A stretch of 64,000 nucleotides of DNA, taken from NCBI RefSeq assembly GCF_020151015.1, contig NZ_CP083746.1, positions 4,804,501 to 4,868,500 on the forward strand, written 5' to 3'. The notes under the pieces are model-generated. The model was not told where the DNA came from and ran no database searches. It saw nothing but the letters and a program-made list of their open reading frames with translations. Source of the stretch: Pseudomonas sp. p1(2021b). GTDB taxonomy: Bacteria; Pseudomonadota; Gammaproteobacteria; Pseudomonadales; Pseudomonadaceae. Shown one piece after another: positions 20,158 to 30,521 of the stretch (the stretch's first letter is position 1; each line of letters begins with the position of its first letter). Made by a program: the position numbers and the translations under genes.

Positions 20158-22611
20158 TTGATACGTCTGCTGAAGTTCTTCTGGTGGTCTTTCGTCGCAG
20201 TCATCTGCGCGCTCGTACTCGGTGTGAGCGGTGCGTTTCTGTATCTTAGCCCCAGCCTCCCCTCGGTCGAGTCCCTCAGAAGCATCCAGTTGCAGATCCC
20301 CTTGAGGGTATACAGCAGCGACGGCAAGCTGATTGCCGAGTTTGGCGAAATGCGCCGCTCGCCGATCCGCTTCGCGGACATCCCCCCACAATTCATCCAG
20401 GCGCTTCTGTCAGCCGAGGACGACAACTTCCTCAACCACTACGGGGTCGACCCGAGCAGCCTGATGCGTGCCGCGACCCAGCTGGTGAAGTCCGGCCACA
20501 TACAGACCGGCGGCAGCACCATCACCATGCAGGTGGCGAAGAACTACTTCCTCACCAGCGAGCGCAGCTTCTCGCGCAAGACCAACGAGATCCTCCTGGC
20601 CCTGCAGATCGAACGCGAGCTGACCAAGGACGAGATCCTCGAGCTGTACGTCAACAAGATCTACCTGGGCAACCGCGCCTACGGCATCGAGGCCGCGGCA
20701 CAGGTGTACTACGGCAAGTCGATCCGCGACGTCAGCCTGGCGCAGATGGCCATGATCGCCGGCCTGCCCAAGGCCCCTTCGCGCTTCAACCCGTTGGCTA
20801 ACCCGGCGCGCGCCAAGGAGCGTCGCGACTGGATCCTGGGGCGCATGTACAAGCTCGGCAAGATCGACCAGGCCAGCTACGAAGCCGCCCTGGCCGAGCC
20901 GCTCAATGCCAGCTACCACGTACCGACGCCGGAAGTGAACGCGCCCTACATCGCCGAGATGGCCCGCGCCGAAATGGTCGGCCGCTATGGCAGCGAGGCC
21001 TACACCGAAGGTTTCCGCGTCACCACCACGGTGCCGAGCGACATGCAGGAAATGGCCAACAAGGCCGTGCTCAACGGCTTGTCCGCCTATGACGAACGCC
21101 ACGGCTATCGCGGCCCGGAGGCGCGCTTCCCGGGCAAGACCCTCGACGCCTGGCAGCAGGAGCTGGGCAAGCAGCGCATCCTGGGCGGCCTGGAACCGGC
21201 CATCGTTACCCAGGTGCAGGCTGACGGCCTGCAGGTGCTGACCCGCGGTGGCCAACAGGAACATGTCGGTTGGGACACCATGAAGTGGGCCCGCCCGTTC
21301 ATCAACAGCAATGCCCAGGGCCGTTCTCCGCAGTCGCCGAAGGACGTGGCCCAGGTCGGCGACCTGATCCGCATCCAGCGCCTGGAAGACGGTAAGCTAA
21401 AGTTCAGCCAGGTCCCCGGCGCGCAGAGCGCCCTGGTCACCCTCGACCCGTACAGCGGCGCCATCCGCGCCCTAGTCGGCGGTTTCTCGTTCGAGCAGAG
21501 CAACTACAACCGCGCCATGCAGGCAAAGCGCCAGCCGGGCTCGAGCTTCAAGCCGTTCGTCTACAGTGCCGCGCTCGACAGCGGCTACACGGCGGCCAGC
21601 TTGGTGAACGACGCGCCGATCGTGTTCGTCGATGAGTACCTGGACAAGGTCTGGCGTCCGAAGAACGACACCAACACCTTCCTCGGCCCGATCCGCATGC
21701 GCGAAGCGCTGTACAAGTCGCGCAACCTGGTCTCGATCCGGCTGCTGCAATCGATGGGCGTAGGCAAGACCATCGACTACATCACCAAGTTCGGCTTCAA
21801 CAAGCAGGACCTGCCGCCGAACCTGTCCCTGGCCTTGGGTACCGCGACCCTCACCCCGATGGAGATCGCCACTGGCTGGAGCACCTTCGCCAACGGCGGC
21901 TACAAGATCAGCCCGTACCTGATCGAGCGCATCGAGAGCCGTAACGGCGAGACCCTGTTCACCGCCAACCCGGCCCGGGTCCCACAAGGCGACCAGGACC
22001 AGGCCGGCATCGCCGCACCGGAACAACCGATCAGCACCTCCGCCCTGCCCGGCGAAGCGCCCGTGGTCGCCGGCCAGGCTACGCCACAGCTGCAGGTGCC
22101 AGCGGTAGCCGAACGCATCATCGATGGGCGCACCACCTACATCCTCACCAGCATGCTCCAGGACGTGATCAAGCGTGGTACCGGCCGCCGTGCCTTGGCC
22201 CTGGGTCGCAGCGACCTGGCAGGCAAGACCGGCACCACCAACGAATCCAAGGACGCCTGGTTCACCGGCTACAACGCCGACTACGTCACCACCGTATGGG
22301 TCGGCTTCGATCAGCCGGAAACCTTGGGCCGACGCGAGTATGGCGGCACCGCGGCGCTGCCGATCTGGATGAGCTTCATGGGCGCTGCACTCAAGGACAA
22401 ACCCGAGCACGCGCCCGCCGAGCCGGAGGGCATCCTCAGCCTGCGGGTCGACCCGGTCAGCGGCCGCGCGGCCACACCGAGCACGCCGAACGCCTATTTC
22501 GAGCTGTTCAAGGCCGAGGATTCGCCGCCTTCGGTGGACGAGCTGGGCAATGGCGCCATTCCCGGCAGCCCGCTGCCGGCGGACGAAGCCGCGCCGATGG
22601 ATCTGTTCTAG
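20158..22611 (+). CDS. ponA: Penicillin-binding protein 1A (bifunctional)
   Basis: Class A PBP that polymerises glycan and cross-links peptidoglycan at the inner membrane. It has 817 residues. An N-terminal membrane helix (FFWWSFVAVICALVLGVSG) is followed by a glycosyltransferase domain (AEDDNFLNHYGVD with catalytic Glu; GGSTITMQVAKNYF). The OB-like insertion typical of PBP1A follows, then a transpeptidase domain with SSFK (Ser462, Lys465), SRN (521-523) and KTGT (690-693). The start is TTG at 20158; no ATG occurs upstream of the membrane helix. Its position next to pilM is conserved in gamma-proteobacteria. Confidence 0.96.
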   Translation: MIRLLKFFWWSFVAVICALVLGVSGAFLYLSPSLPSVESLRSIQLQIPLRVYSSDGKLIAEFGEMRRSPIRFADIPPQFIQALLSAEDDNFLNHYGVDPSSLMRAATQLVKSGHIQTGGSTITMQVAKNYFLTSERSFSRKTNEILLALQIERELTKDEILELYVNKIYLGNRAYGIEAAAQVYYGKSIRDVSLAQMAMIAGLPKAPSRFNPLANPARAKERRDWILGRMYKLGKIDQASYEAALAEPLNASYHVPTPEVNAPYIAEMARAEMVGRYGSEAYTEGFRVTTTVPSDMQEMANKAVLNGLSAYDERHGYRGPEARFPGKTLDAWQQELGKQRILGGLEPAIVTQVQADGLQVLTRGGQQEHVGWDTMKWARPFINSNAQGRSPQSPKDVAQVGDLIRIQRLEDGKLKFSQVPGAQSALVTLDPYSGAIRALVGGFSFEQSNYNRAMQAKRQPGSSFKPFVYSAALDSGYTAASLVNDAPIVFVDEYLDKVWRPKNDTNTFLGPIRMREALYKSRNLVSIRLLQSMGVGKTIDYITKFGFNKQDLPPNLSLALGTATLTPMEIATGWSTFANGGYKISPYLIERIESRNGETLFTANPARVPQGDQDQAGIAAPEQPISTSALPGEAPVVAGQATPQLQVPAVAERIIDGRTTYILTSMLQDVIKRGTGRRALALGRSDLAGKTGTTNESKDAWFTGYNADYVTTVWVGFDQPETLGRREYGGTAALPIWMSFMGAALKDKPEHAPAEPEGILSLRVDPVSGRAATPSTPNAYFELFKAEDSPPSVDELGNGAIPGSPLPADEAAPMDLF

Positions 22612-22642
22612 CAGGCGCGACGTCCACTTTCAGGACATTGCC

Positions 22643-22836
22643 CCTGCGGGAGCGACTCTCTTGAGTTGCCTGCTCCGGCCCTACCGCTGGCAAGCCAGCT
22701 CCCGCAGGTACGGCGGTGTCTCTGAAATCAGCGCCGGGCAGGTGGGAGCGGGCTTGTCCCGCGATCAAGGGCGAAGCCCTTGCCAAGCAGTCGCGGTGGC
22801 AGGGCCGGCCCAATCACGGGACAAGCCCGCTCCCAC
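22643..22836. repeat. Two REP-type inverted pairs between ponA and maeB
   Basis: The first pair is CCTGCGGGAGC at 22643 facing GCTCCCGCAGG at 22698-22708. The second is a full REP pair: GTGGGAGCGGGCTTGTCCCG at 22742 and its reverse complement ending at 22836. The stretch 22612-22928 holds these and the maeB terminator; no gene was seen in it. Confidence 0.8.
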
Positions 22837-22875
22837 AAGTATGGCGCTGCCGCTTGACTGACCTGCACCCAAACG

Positions 22876-22910
22876 AAAAAGCCCCGACTCTCACGAGCCG
22901 GGGCTTTTTC
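22876..22910 (-). terminator. Rho-independent terminator (maeB, possibly bidirectional)
   Basis: The stem GCCCCG/CGGGGC (22881-22886 with 22899-22904) is extended by GACTC/GAG pairing and flanked by AAAAA and TTTTT. It can end the minus-strand maeB transcript 19 bases after its stop and also plus-strand reading from ponA. Confidence 0.85.
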
Positions 22911-22928
22911 ATGGCGCTACGGCCTGGA

Positions 22929-24197
22929 TCAGCCGTTGAACACGTCGTTCACGCTCTGCAGCGGGTAGTGCTTCGGATACGGCAGGGTAGCCACGCCGGA
23001 CTCGATGGCGGCCTTGGCCACGGCGTCGGAGACGACGGTGATCAGGCGTGGGTCCATCGGTTTCGGAATGATGTACTCACGGCCGAATTCCAGGGCCTGT
23101 ACGCCGTAGGCGTCGCACACTTCCTTCGGCACCGGCAGCTTGGCCAGGTCCTTCAGGGCGATGGCGGCAGCGATCTTCATCTCTTCGTTGATGCGCTTGG
23201 CGCGAACGTCCAGGGCACCACGGAAGATGAACGGGAAGCCCAGCACGTTGTTGACCTGGTTCGGGTAGTCGGAACGACCGGTGGCCATGATCACGTCGTT
23301 GCGGGTGGCATGGGCCAGTTCCGGGGCGATTTCCGGGTCCGGGTTCGAGCAGGCGAACACGATCGGGTTGGCCGCCATGGACTTCAGGCCTTCGGCGCTC
23401 AGCAGGTTCGGGCCGGACAGGCCAACGAACACGTCGGCGCCTTCCAGGGCGTCAGCCAGGGTGCGCTTGTCGGTAGCGTGGGCGAACTGGGCCTTGTACT
23501 GGTTCAGGTCGTCGCGGCCGGCGTGAATGACGCCAGTACGGTCGATCATGAAGATGTTCTCGACCTTGGCACCCATGCTGACCAGCAGCTTCATGCAGGA
23601 GATGGCGGCAGCGCCAGCACCCAGGCAAACGATCTTGGCGTCTTCGAGTTTCTTGCCGGCGATTTCCAGGGCGTTGATCATGCCGGCCGCGGTGACGATC
23701 GCGGTACCGTGCTGGTCATCGTGGAAGACCGGGATGTCGCACTGCTCGATCAGGGTGCGCTCGATCTCGAAGCACTCAGGCGCCTTGATGTCTTCCAGGT
23801 TGATGCCACCGAAGGTGATGGAGATGCGCTTGACGGTGTCGATGAAGGCCTGCGGGCTTTCCGAGTCGACTTCGATGTCGAACACGTCGATACCGGCGAA
23901 ACGCTTGAACAGAACACCCTTGCCTTCCATGACCGGCTTGGAGGCCAGCGGGCCCAGGTCGCCGAGGCCGAGGATGGCGGTACCATCGGAAATCACCGCG
24001 ACCAGGTTGCCCTTGCCGGTGTACTTGTAGGCCAGCTCTGGGTCACGGCCAATCTCGCGCACCGGCTCGGCGACGCCCGGGCTGTAGGCCAGGGCCAGGT
24101 CACGAGCGGTTGCGGTTGGCTTGGTGAGCTCGACGCTCAGTTTCCCCGGGCGAGGCTGAGCGTGATATTCGAGAGCGGCGGTTTTCAGGTCTGACAT
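22929..24197 (-). CDS. maeB: Malic enzyme (NADP type, without phosphotransacetylase domain)
   Basis: Oxidatively decarboxylates malate to pyruvate, supplying NADPH. It has about 422 residues. The malic N-terminal domain contains LALAYSPGVAEPVREI, YKYTGKGNLVAVISDGTA, and the metal site VFHDDQHGTAIV. The NAD(P)-binding domain carries VCLGAGAAAISC, and FACSNPDPEI follows. The C-terminal phosphotransacetylase-like domain of long MaeB (about 760 residues) is absent. The start at 24197 (MSDLKTAALEY) fits the family; another ATG lies three codons upstream. A perfect TTGACA lies on the minus strand at 24284-24289, but its -10 is poor. Confidence 0.93.
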   Translation of the reverse strand: MSDLKTAALEYHAQPRPGKLSVELTKPTATARDLALAYSPGVAEPVREIGRDPELAYKYTGKGNLVAVISDGTAILGLGDLGPLASKPVMEGKGVLFKRFAGIDVFDIEVDSESPQAFIDTVKRISITFGGINLEDIKAPECFEIERTLIEQCDIPVFHDDQHGTAIVTAAGMINALEIAGKKLEDAKIVCLGAGAAAISCMKLLVSMGAKVENIFMIDRTGVIHAGRDDLNQYKAQFAHATDKRTLADALEGADVFVGLSGPNLLSAEGLKSMAANPIVFACSNPDPEIAPELAHATRNDVIMATGRSDYPNQVNNVLGFPFIFRGALDVRAKRINEEMKIAAAIALKDLAKLPVPKEVCDAYGVQALEFGREYIIPKPMDPRLITVVSDAVAKAAIESGVATLPYPKHYPLQSVNDVFNG

Positions 24198-24376
24198 GGT
24201 GGGCATTCCGCTTGTTTACTGTTCTGACGGACCGCCGAGGATACGCAAAGAGCCGGGGGGCTACAAGACTGCCCGGTCACTTGTGTCAAGGCCTTTAGCC
24301 TACGACTTTACGCTATAACCCACGGGGCATACGCCATCAAGTGTGTACAATCCAATAGCGAAATGTCTACAACTAT

Positions 24377-25198
24377 TTAACCTGAAACACGCTCCAACAT
24401 GCTCGGATCGGTCAATGGCAACAACCAACGCCGCTGCCCTGACTTCAGGCCGCCCTTGCGGGATCGATCCAGCACCCAGCCACGCGCCTCGACCTGGCGT
24501 CCTTTGAGATTATCGAAGAACCTGGGCGGGAAGTTGCGTTGCAGACGAGCGGGAACCTGCAGCACCACCTGCTCGCCAAGATCGAGCCAGACCCCGCCGC
24601 GATTGCGCTCGATGCCCTGGATTTTGCCGCTGATGACGGCAAACCCAGACTGGCGCACATCGCCGTCACGCAGCACCGGCGACTGCCGCCAGAGTCCGAC
24701 ACGGGCCGCCCTGGCCGCCTGTTCGGCTTGCTGCTGGCAGGAGGCGAGGTTGACGTTGGGCGCCACCGCGACCCGATAGCCCAGGCCCTCGCTGAGCAAT
24801 ACCGCCTCGAGATTGTCGCCATTGCGACTGTAGATATGCGCCAAGGTGCGCCCGTACTTGTCTTTCGACTCCACGCCCGGCACCAGGCCGACGCGCCCGT
24901 CGCTGGCTTTCACCAAGGCTTGCAGGCGGCGCTTGGCAGCCTCGGCATAGGGTTCGCTGGTACGCCCCTTGCGGCCGATTTCCGGTGCGTTGAGCCCGAT
25001 CATGCGCACGCTGCGCCCATCGCTCAGGCGCAAGGTGTCGCCATCGACCACCTGGCGTACCGCCACGTGCTGCGGTTTGTCGGGCAGGGGACAGTAGGCA
25101 AGGGCGGGGAGGTGCCAGATCGCGCCCACAAAAAAAGCGCCCACAAGGGGCGCCTTCTTCTGCAGTAGCGCGAAACCCGAGGGGTTCGCCATACGCAT
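24377..25198 (-). CDS. Secreted thermonuclease-like (SNase) protein
   Basis: Predicted exported staphylococcal-nuclease family endonuclease. It has 273 residues. A hydrophobic export signal (LVGAFFVGAIWHLPALA) is followed by the SNase domain. This has VVDGDTLRL (calcium Asp), VRMIGLNAPEIGRKG (catalytic Arg), DKYGRTLAHIY (Glu/Arg region) and LLSEGLGYRV. About 100 further C-terminal residues form an OB-like extension (GKIQGIERNRGGVWLDLG). The start MRMANPSG at 25198 lies two bases after the rpmE stop. It therefore appears co-transcribed with rpmE, an unusual partner for a nuclease. The substrate and physiological role are unknown. Confidence 0.85.
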   Translation of the reverse strand: MRMANPSGFALLQKKAPLVGAFFVGAIWHLPALAYCPLPDKPQHVAVRQVVDGDTLRLSDGRSVRMIGLNAPEIGRKGRTSEPYAEAAKRRLQALVKASDGRVGLVPGVESKDKYGRTLAHIYSRNGDNLEAVLLSEGLGYRVAVAPNVNLASCQQQAEQAARAARVGLWRQSPVLRDGDVRQSGFAVISGKIQGIERNRGGVWLDLGEQVVLQVPARLQRNFPPRFFDNLKGRQVEARGWVLDRSRKGGLKSGQRRWLLPLTDPSMLERVSG

Positions 25199-25200
25199 GA

Positions 25201-25416
25201 TTACTTCTTGGTACCGAACATACCGAAGCGATCGGCGAACTTCTGTACGCGACCACCGGTGTCCAGGACCTTCTGCTTGCCAGTGTAGAACGGGTGGCAC
25301 TGGGAGCAGACGTCGATCGACAGAGGCTTGGCCAGGGTCGAACGGGTCTCGAACTTGTTGCCGCAGCTGCAGGTGACTGCAACTACTTCGTAATTCGGGT
25401 GAATTTCTGGTTTCAT
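25201..25416 (-). CDS. rpmE: 50S ribosomal protein L31
   Basis: Large-subunit ribosomal protein, zinc-binding form. It has 71 residues. Cysteines in CSCGNKF and [10 protein letters not shown] form the zinc site of the C+ type. [14 protein letters not shown] is the conserved C-terminal motif. The start MKPEIHPNY is unambiguous. It is divergent from priA, as in other gamma-proteobacteria, and probably expressed from the promoter at 25487-25514. Confidence 0.97.
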   Translation of the reverse strand: MKPEIHPNYEVVAVTCSCGNKFETRSTLAKPLSIDVCSQCHPFYTGKQKVLDTGGRVQKFADRFGMFGTKK

Positions 25417-25486
25417 CGTCACTTCCTCGAGCTGCGTGCCGCCACCCAACACCAATTGTTGAATACCGCACGTAATTAGGCGGCGA

Positions 25487-25514
25487 ATAATACCAGAGCA
25501 TCGCGCCAACGCAA
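25487..25514 (-). promoter_or_regulatory. Probable rpmE promoter
   Basis: On the minus strand TTGCGT (25509-25514), 16 bases, then TATTAT (25487-25492). It lies about 70 bases before the rpmE start. Confidence 0.5.
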
Positions 25515-25584
25515 GGTGTCGCGAGCACCGACTGTCGTCTGCTAGTCTCGGCGGATTCCGAAATGCCCTCCAGAGACCTTCCGC

Positions 25585-27804
25585 GTGTCCGACGTCATCC
25601 TGCGCCTTGCCCTGCCCTCGCCCCTGCGTCGCCTGTTCGACTACCGGGCTCCGGCCAGCATGGCCCGCCAGGCGCTGGTGCCGGGCATGCGCATCCGTGT
25701 GCCGTTCGGGCGCCGGGAGATGATCGGCGTGCTGGTGGAAGTCTGCGACAAGAGCGAAGTTCCGGCAGACAAGCTCAAGCCTGCCAGTGCCCTGCTCGAC
25801 CCGGTGTCGCCGCTGCCGGCTTCGCTGTTCAAGCTGTGCCTGTGGACCTCGCAGTATTACCAGCACAGCCTGGGCGACACCCTGAACTGGGCCCTGCCGA
25901 CCCTGCTGCGCCAGGGCGAGCCGGCCGAGATGCGCCAGGAGCGTTTCTGGCACGTGGCGCCCGGCGCCCGCCTGGAAGACCCGCGCATAGCCCGCGCACC
26001 GCGCCAGCGCGAAGCCCTCAAGACATTGTCGCAACACCCCCACGGTGTCGCCCACAGCCTGTTGACCAAGCTGGGCCTGAACAAGGACAGCCTGGATCTG
26101 TTGCTGGCCAAGGAACTGGTCCAGGTGGAAATACGCCGCCACCTGCCCCAGGCTCGTCACGAACACTGGCTGGCACAGCCGGAACTGCCCCTGAACGAGG
26201 AGCAGCTGGCTGCCTTCGATGCCGTGCGCTCGGGCTTCGGCGCCTTCCACGCCTTCCTCCTGGCCGGGGTGACGGGCAGCGGCAAGACCGAGGTCTACCT
26301 GCAGCTGATCCGTGAAACCTTGGAAGCGGGCAAGCAAGCATTGATCCTGATCCCCGAGATCAACCTGGGGCCACAGACCCTGGCGCGTTTCGAGCAGCGC
26401 TTCAATGCCCGCATCGCCCTGCTGCACTCGGCGGTTGGCGACCGTGAGCGCCTCGATGCCTGGCTGGCGGCCCGCGATGGCGAGGCCGACATCATCATCG
26501 GCACGCGCTCGGCGCTGTTCACACCCATGAAGAACCCCGGCCTGATCATCATCGATGAGGAGCACGACGGCTCCTATAAGCAGCAAGAAGGCCTGCGCTA
26601 CCACGCCCGGGACCTGGCCGTGGTGCGTGCCCACCAGGAAAACATCCCGATCCTGCTCGGCTCCGCCACACCCTCGCTGGAAAGCCTGCACAACGCCCAC
26701 AGCGGGCGCTACGGCCTGCTGCGCATGAACCAGCGCGCCGGCGGCGCACGTGCCCCTCGCTTCCTGCGCCTGGATGTGCGCAGCCTGCCTCTGGACAGCG
26801 GCATCAGCGGCCCGCTGCAGCAAGCCATCCGCCAGACCCTGGAAGCCGGCCAGCAAGTGCTGGTATTCCTCAACCGCCGCGGCTTCGCCCCGACGCTGCT
26901 GTGCCATGACTGCGGCTGGCTGAGCGAATGCCCGCGCTGCGATGCGCGAATGACCGTACACCAACGCTCCGGCGTGCTGCGCTGCCACCATTGCGGCCAC
27001 GACGAGCGCTTGCCGCACCAGTGCCCGCAGTGTGCCCATGTCGACCTGCGCCCGGTGGGCGCGGGCACCGAGCGGGCCGAGGAGCGCCTGAAAACGCTGT
27101 TCCCCGACTACCCTGTCCTGCGCGTCGACCGCGACAGCACCTCGCGCAAGGACGCCATGCACAACCTGTTCACCACTATCCAGCGCGGCCAGCCCAGCAT
27201 CCTGGTCGGGACGCAGATGCTGGCCAAGGGTCACCACTTCCCCCGGGTGACGCTGGTGGCCATCCTCGACGCCGATGGCGGCCTGTTCTCCGGCGACTTC
27301 CGCGCCAGCGAGCGCATGGCCCAGCTGATTGTCCAGGTGGCCGGCCGCGCCGGGCGGGCCGAGGAGCCAGGCAAGGTGATCATCCAGACCCACCTGGCCG
27401 AACACCCCTTGCTGGTGCAGCTGACCGAGCAGGGCTACTTCGCCTTCGCCGAACAGGCCCTGAGCGAACGTCGGGCTGCAGGCCTGCCTCCTTTCGCCCA
27501 TTTGGCCTTGCTGCGTGCCGAGGCGCACAAGCCGGGCCAGGCGGAGAGCTTTCTCGACGAGGCCTGCGCCGCGGCCGAACGCCTGCTGGCCGAGCAGAAC
27601 CTGCACGGTATCGAGCTGCTCGGCCCGGTGCCGGCGCCCATGGAGCGCCGCGCCGGGCGCTTCCGCGCGCAATTATTGCTCCAGGCCAATGCCCGGGCGC
27701 CTTTGCATCGACTGATCAGTGCCTGGTTGCTAGTGTTGGAGCACATGCCGTCCGGGCGCCAGGTACGCTGGTCGCTGGATGTGGACCCGGTCGACCTGTA
27801 CTGA
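25585..27804 (+). CDS. priA: Primosomal replication helicase PriA
   Basis: 3'-5' helicase that restarts stalled replication forks by loading the primosome. It has 739 residues. The N-terminal 3'BD domain ([20 protein letters not shown]) is followed by a winged helix, then helicase lobe 1 with Walker A GVTGSGKT (228-235) and DEEH (324-327). A zinc-binding insert has eight cysteines ([13 protein letters not shown] ... CHHCG ... CPQC), and lobe 2 contains [15 protein letters not shown]. The start is GTG at 25585 ([10 protein letters not shown]); an overlapping upstream frame has no family match. Confidence 0.96.
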   Translation: MSDVILRLALPSPLRRLFDYRAPASMARQALVPGMRIRVPFGRREMIGVLVEVCDKSEVPADKLKPASALLDPVSPLPASLFKLCLWTSQYYQHSLGDTLNWALPTLLRQGEPAEMRQERFWHVAPGARLEDPRIARAPRQREALKTLSQHPHGVAHSLLTKLGLNKDSLDLLLAKELVQVEIRRHLPQARHEHWLAQPELPLNEEQLAAFDAVRSGFGAFHAFLLAGVTGSGKTEVYLQLIRETLEAGKQALILIPEINLGPQTLARFEQRFNARIALLHSAVGDRERLDAWLAARDGEADIIIGTRSALFTPMKNPGLIIIDEEHDGSYKQQEGLRYHARDLAVVRAHQENIPILLGSATPSLESLHNAHSGRYGLLRMNQRAGGARAPRFLRLDVRSLPLDSGISGPLQQAIRQTLEAGQQVLVFLNRRGFAPTLLCHDCGWLSECPRCDARMTVHQRSGVLRCHHCGHDERLPHQCPQCAHVDLRPVGAGTERAEERLKTLFPDYPVLRVDRDSTSRKDAMHNLFTTIQRGQPSILVGTQMLAKGHHFPRVTLVAILDADGGLFSGDFRASERMAQLIVQVAGRAGRAEEPGKVIIQTHLAEHPLLVQLTEQGYFAFAEQALSERRAAGLPPFAHLALLRAEAHKPGQAESFLDEACAAAERLLAEQNLHGIELLGPVPAPMERRAGRFRAQLLLQANARAPLHRLISAWLLVLEHMPSGRQVRWSLDVDPVDLY

Positions 27805-27828
27805 GCAAAGGCGCAGCACACACATGCC

Positions 27829-27926
27829 CTGTAGGAGCCGGCTTGTTCCGCGATAAGCCGACCCTGTAGGCGCGACGGCATGGCAAGGGCTGCGCCCTTG
27901 ATCGCGGGACGAGCCCGCTCCTACAA
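27829..27926. repeat. REP pair between priA and argS
   Basis: CCTGTAGGAGCCGGCTTGTT at 27829 faces ATCGCGGGACGAGCCCGCTC at 27901. Between them is a small hairpin (AAGGGCTGCGCCCTT). Confidence 0.8.
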
Positions 27927-27948
27927 GGACACGCAAGATGCTCAGAGG

Positions 27949-27977
27949 TTGGCAACAAGCCCCCAGGAACGGATAAT
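27949..27977 (+). promoter_or_regulatory. Probable argS promoter
   Basis: TTGGCA (27949-27954), a 17-base spacer, then GATAAT (27972-27977). It lies about 64 bases before the argS ATG. Confidence 0.6.
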
Positions 27978-28040
27978 GCCCAGTTTTTCCACCTGCGCAT
28001 CGAAGCGCCCCACCGCGCTTGCGGTCGAAAAGAGAACGCC

Positions 28041-29777
28041 ATGAAAGACACCATTCGCCAGCTGATCCAGCAAGCCCTCACCCAACTCGTCACCGACGGC
28101 GTGCTGCCTGAAGGGCTGACGCCGGCGATCCAGGTGGAAAATGCCCGGGACAAGACCCATGGCGATTTCGCCAGCAACATCGCCATGATGCTGGCCAAGC
28201 CCGCCGGCATGAAGCCGCGCGACCTGGCCGACAAGATCATCGCAGCCCTGCCGGCCAGCGACGACATCACCAAGGTCGAGATCGCAGGCCCTGGCTTCTT
28301 GAACTTCTTCCAGAACACCCAGGCGCTGGCCAACCGCCTGGACGCCGCCCTGGCCGACGATCACTTGGGCGTGCGCAAGGCCGGCCCGAGCGAGAAGGTG
28401 GTGATCGACCTGTCGGCACCGAACCTGGCCAAGGAAATGCACGTCGGCCATCTGCGCTCGACCATCATCGGCGACAGCGTCGCCCGGGTCCTGGAGTACC
28501 TCGGCGACCAGGTGATCCGCCAGAACCACGTAGGCGACTGGGGTACCCAGTTCGGCATGCTGTTGGCCTACCTGGAAGAGAACCCGATCACCAGCGACGA
28601 GCTGTCGGACCTGGAGAACTTCTACCGCGCAGCCAAGAAGCGCTTCGACGAGTCCGAAACATTCGCCACCCGCGCCCGTGGCCTGGTGGTCAAGCTGCAG
28701 GCCGGCGACCCCGAGTGCATGGCCCTGTGGACCCGCTTCAAGGACATCTCCCTGTCCCACTGCCAGAAGACCTACGAGCTGCTCAACGTCAAGCTGACCA
28801 TGGCCGACGTGATGGGCGAAAGCGCCTATAACGCCGACCTGGCCAACGTCGTGGCCGACCTCAAGGCCAAGGGCCTGCTGGTCGAGGACCAGGGCGCCCA
28901 GTGCGTATTCCTCGACGAATTCAAGAATGCCGAAGGCGAGCCGCTGCCGGTGATCGTGCAGAAGGCCGACGGTGGCTACCTCTATGCCACCACCGACCTT
29001 GCCGCCGTACGCTACCGCAGCAATGTGCTCAAGGCCGATCGCGCCCTGTACTTCGTCGACCAGCGCCAGGCCCTGCATTTCAACCAGGTATTCGAAGTTG
29101 CCCGCCGCGCAGGTTTCGTCGGCCACCCGATGCAGATGGAGCACATGGGCTTCGGCACCATGAACGGCGCCGACGGCCGCCCGTTCAAGACCCGCGACGG
29201 CGGCACCGTGAAGCTGATCGACCTGCTCACCGAGGCCAAGGAACGCGCCTATACCCTGGTCAAGGACAAGAACCCGAGCCTGTCCGAGGACGAACTGCGC
29301 CGCATCGGCGAAGTGGTCGGCATCGGCGCAGTGAAGTACGCCGACCTGTCCAAGCACCGCACCAGCGACTACAGCTTCAACTTCGAGCTGATGCTCAACT
29401 TCGACGGCAACACCGCGCCGTACCTGCTGTACGCCTACACCCGCGTGGCCAGTGTGTTCCGCAAGCTGGGCAAGGGCTTTGACGAAGTCGAGGGCAAGAT
29501 CACCCTGCAGGCTGCCCACGAGCAGGACCTGGCCGCGCGCCTGGCGCAGTTCGGCGAAGTGCTCAACAACGTGGCCGAGAAAGGCACCCCACACGTGCTG
29601 TGCAGCTACCTGTACGACATCGCCGGCCTGTTCTCCAGCTTCTACGAGAACTGCCCGATCCTCGCCGCCGAGACCGCCGAGCAGCAACAGAGCCGTCTGC
29701 GCCTGGCCGCCCTGACCGGCCGGACCCTCAAGCAGGGCCTGGAACTGCTCGGCCTGGAAACCCTGGAGCGCATGTAA
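28041..29777 (+). CDS. argS: Arginyl-tRNA synthetase
   Basis: Charges tRNA-Arg. It has 578 residues. The N-terminal Add-1 domain is followed by the class I catalytic core with HVGH (134-137, the HIGH motif) in the context [20 protein letters not shown]. The anticodon-binding C-terminal domain ends in the standard [11 protein letters not shown]. In this enzyme the KMSKS motif is replaced by a diverged sequence near [11 protein letters not shown], as usual for this family. It is followed after one base by a SPOR-domain gene, so the two are coupled. Confidence 0.97.
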   Translation: MKDTIRQLIQQALTQLVTDGVLPEGLTPAIQVENARDKTHGDFASNIAMMLAKPAGMKPRDLADKIIAALPASDDITKVEIAGPGFLNFFQNTQALANRLDAALADDHLGVRKAGPSEKVVIDLSAPNLAKEMHVGHLRSTIIGDSVARVLEYLGDQVIRQNHVGDWGTQFGMLLAYLEENPITSDELSDLENFYRAAKKRFDESETFATRARGLVVKLQAGDPECMALWTRFKDISLSHCQKTYELLNVKLTMADVMGESAYNADLANVVADLKAKGLLVEDQGAQCVFLDEFKNAEGEPLPVIVQKADGGYLYATTDLAAVRYRSNVLKADRALYFVDQRQALHFNQVFEVARRAGFVGHPMQMEHMGFGTMNGADGRPFKTRDGGTVKLIDLLTEAKERAYTLVKDKNPSLSEDELRRIGEVVGIGAVKYADLSKHRTSDYSFNFELMLNFDGNTAPYLLYAYTRVASVFRKLGKGFDEVEGKITLQAAHEQDLAARLAQFGEVLNNVAEKGTPHVLCSYLYDIAGLFSSFYENCPILAAETAEQQQSRLRLAALTGRTLKQGLELLGLETLERM

Positions 29778-29778
29778 G

Positions 29779-30477
29779 TTGGCTGCCAAGAAAAAACCCG
29801 CACCCAAGCGTGGCGCCAGCCGTAACCAGGCACCGGCCAAACAGCCGATCCCGGGCTGGATCTGGCTGGCGGTCGGCCTGACCGTCGGCGCCTTCATCGT
29901 CTTCCTGATGAAGCTCGAGCCTGGCGGCGACGACATCAAGCGCACCAAGCCCGAGCAACAGAAGCCGGCGAAGGTCGCCGAAGCTGGCAAAGGCAGCGCG
30001 CCTGCGCAGCAGCAGCCGGTCAAGCCCAAGTACGACTTCTATACGCTGCTGCCGGAATCGGAGGTCATCGTGCCGCCCGAAGCCGTGCCGGAGAAAACCC
30101 CACCGGTGCCGGCGCAACCGATCAAGCCGGTCACACCAGCGGAAGCGGCGAAGATCGACACCGCCCGCGCCCAGGCCGCCCTGATGGGGCAGACACCTCC
30201 GCCTGCGCCCCCGGTGATCAAGCCGGCAGCGACCACGCAGTTCTTCCTCCAGGCCGGCTCGTTCCGTAAGCAGGCCGATGCCGACAAGGTCCGGGCGCAG
30301 ATCATCCTGCTCGGCCAGTCGGTCAAGGTGGAGTCGGGGACGGTGAAGGACGAGACTTGGTACCGCGTACTGGTCGGCCCGTTCAGTAATCGTGAACAAC
30401 TGACCGGGGCGCAGAAGCAACTGGCCGGGGCAGGCTTTGGCAACCTGCTGCTGCAGCAGCGACAGACCCGCCAGTAA
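29779..30477 (+). CDS. SPOR-domain cell-division protein (FtsN-like)
   Basis: Predicted inner-membrane protein that binds septal peptidoglycan. It has 232 residues. A basic N-terminus (MAAKKKPAPKRGASRNQ) precedes one membrane helix (IWLAVGLTVGAFIVFLM, about residues 31-47). A long Pro/Lys/Ala linker and a C-terminal SPOR domain (FFLQAGSFRKQADADKVRAQ) complete it. Its place after argS is that of ftsN in E. coli-like genomes. The start is TTG one base after the argS stop; it was chosen because it directly precedes the typical AAKKK head. Calling it FtsN rests on position and architecture. Confidence 0.8.
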   Translation: MAAKKKPAPKRGASRNQAPAKQPIPGWIWLAVGLTVGAFIVFLMKLEPGGDDIKRTKPEQQKPAKVAEAGKGSAPAQQQPVKPKYDFYTLLPESEVIVPPEAVPEKTPPVPAQPIKPVTPAEAAKIDTARAQAALMGQTPPPAPPVIKPAATTQFFLQAGSFRKQADADKVRAQIILLGQSVKVESGTVKDETWYRVLVGPFSNREQLTGAQKQLAGAGFGNLLLQQRQTRQ

Positions 30478-30483
30478 CAAGAG

Positions 30484-30518
30484 AAGGCCTTGCCGCCCCA
30501 CGCGACAAGGCCTTTTTT
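30484..30518. terminator. Bidirectional terminator after the SPOR gene
   Basis: The hairpin AAGGCCTTG/CAAGGCCTT (30484-30492 with 30506-30514) is followed by TTTTTT on the plus strand. It separates the convergent SPOR and TM2 genes. Confidence 0.8.
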
Positions 30519-30521
30519 CTA

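Noticed and set aside
25417..27672. Long minus-strand frame reading through priA into rpmE
   Set aside because: Only the last 71 codons (rpmE) are real; the rest is antisense to priA.
27942..30029. Minus-strand frame of 695 codons opposite argS
   Set aside because: It is a composition artefact; argS has all synthetase motifs on the other strand.
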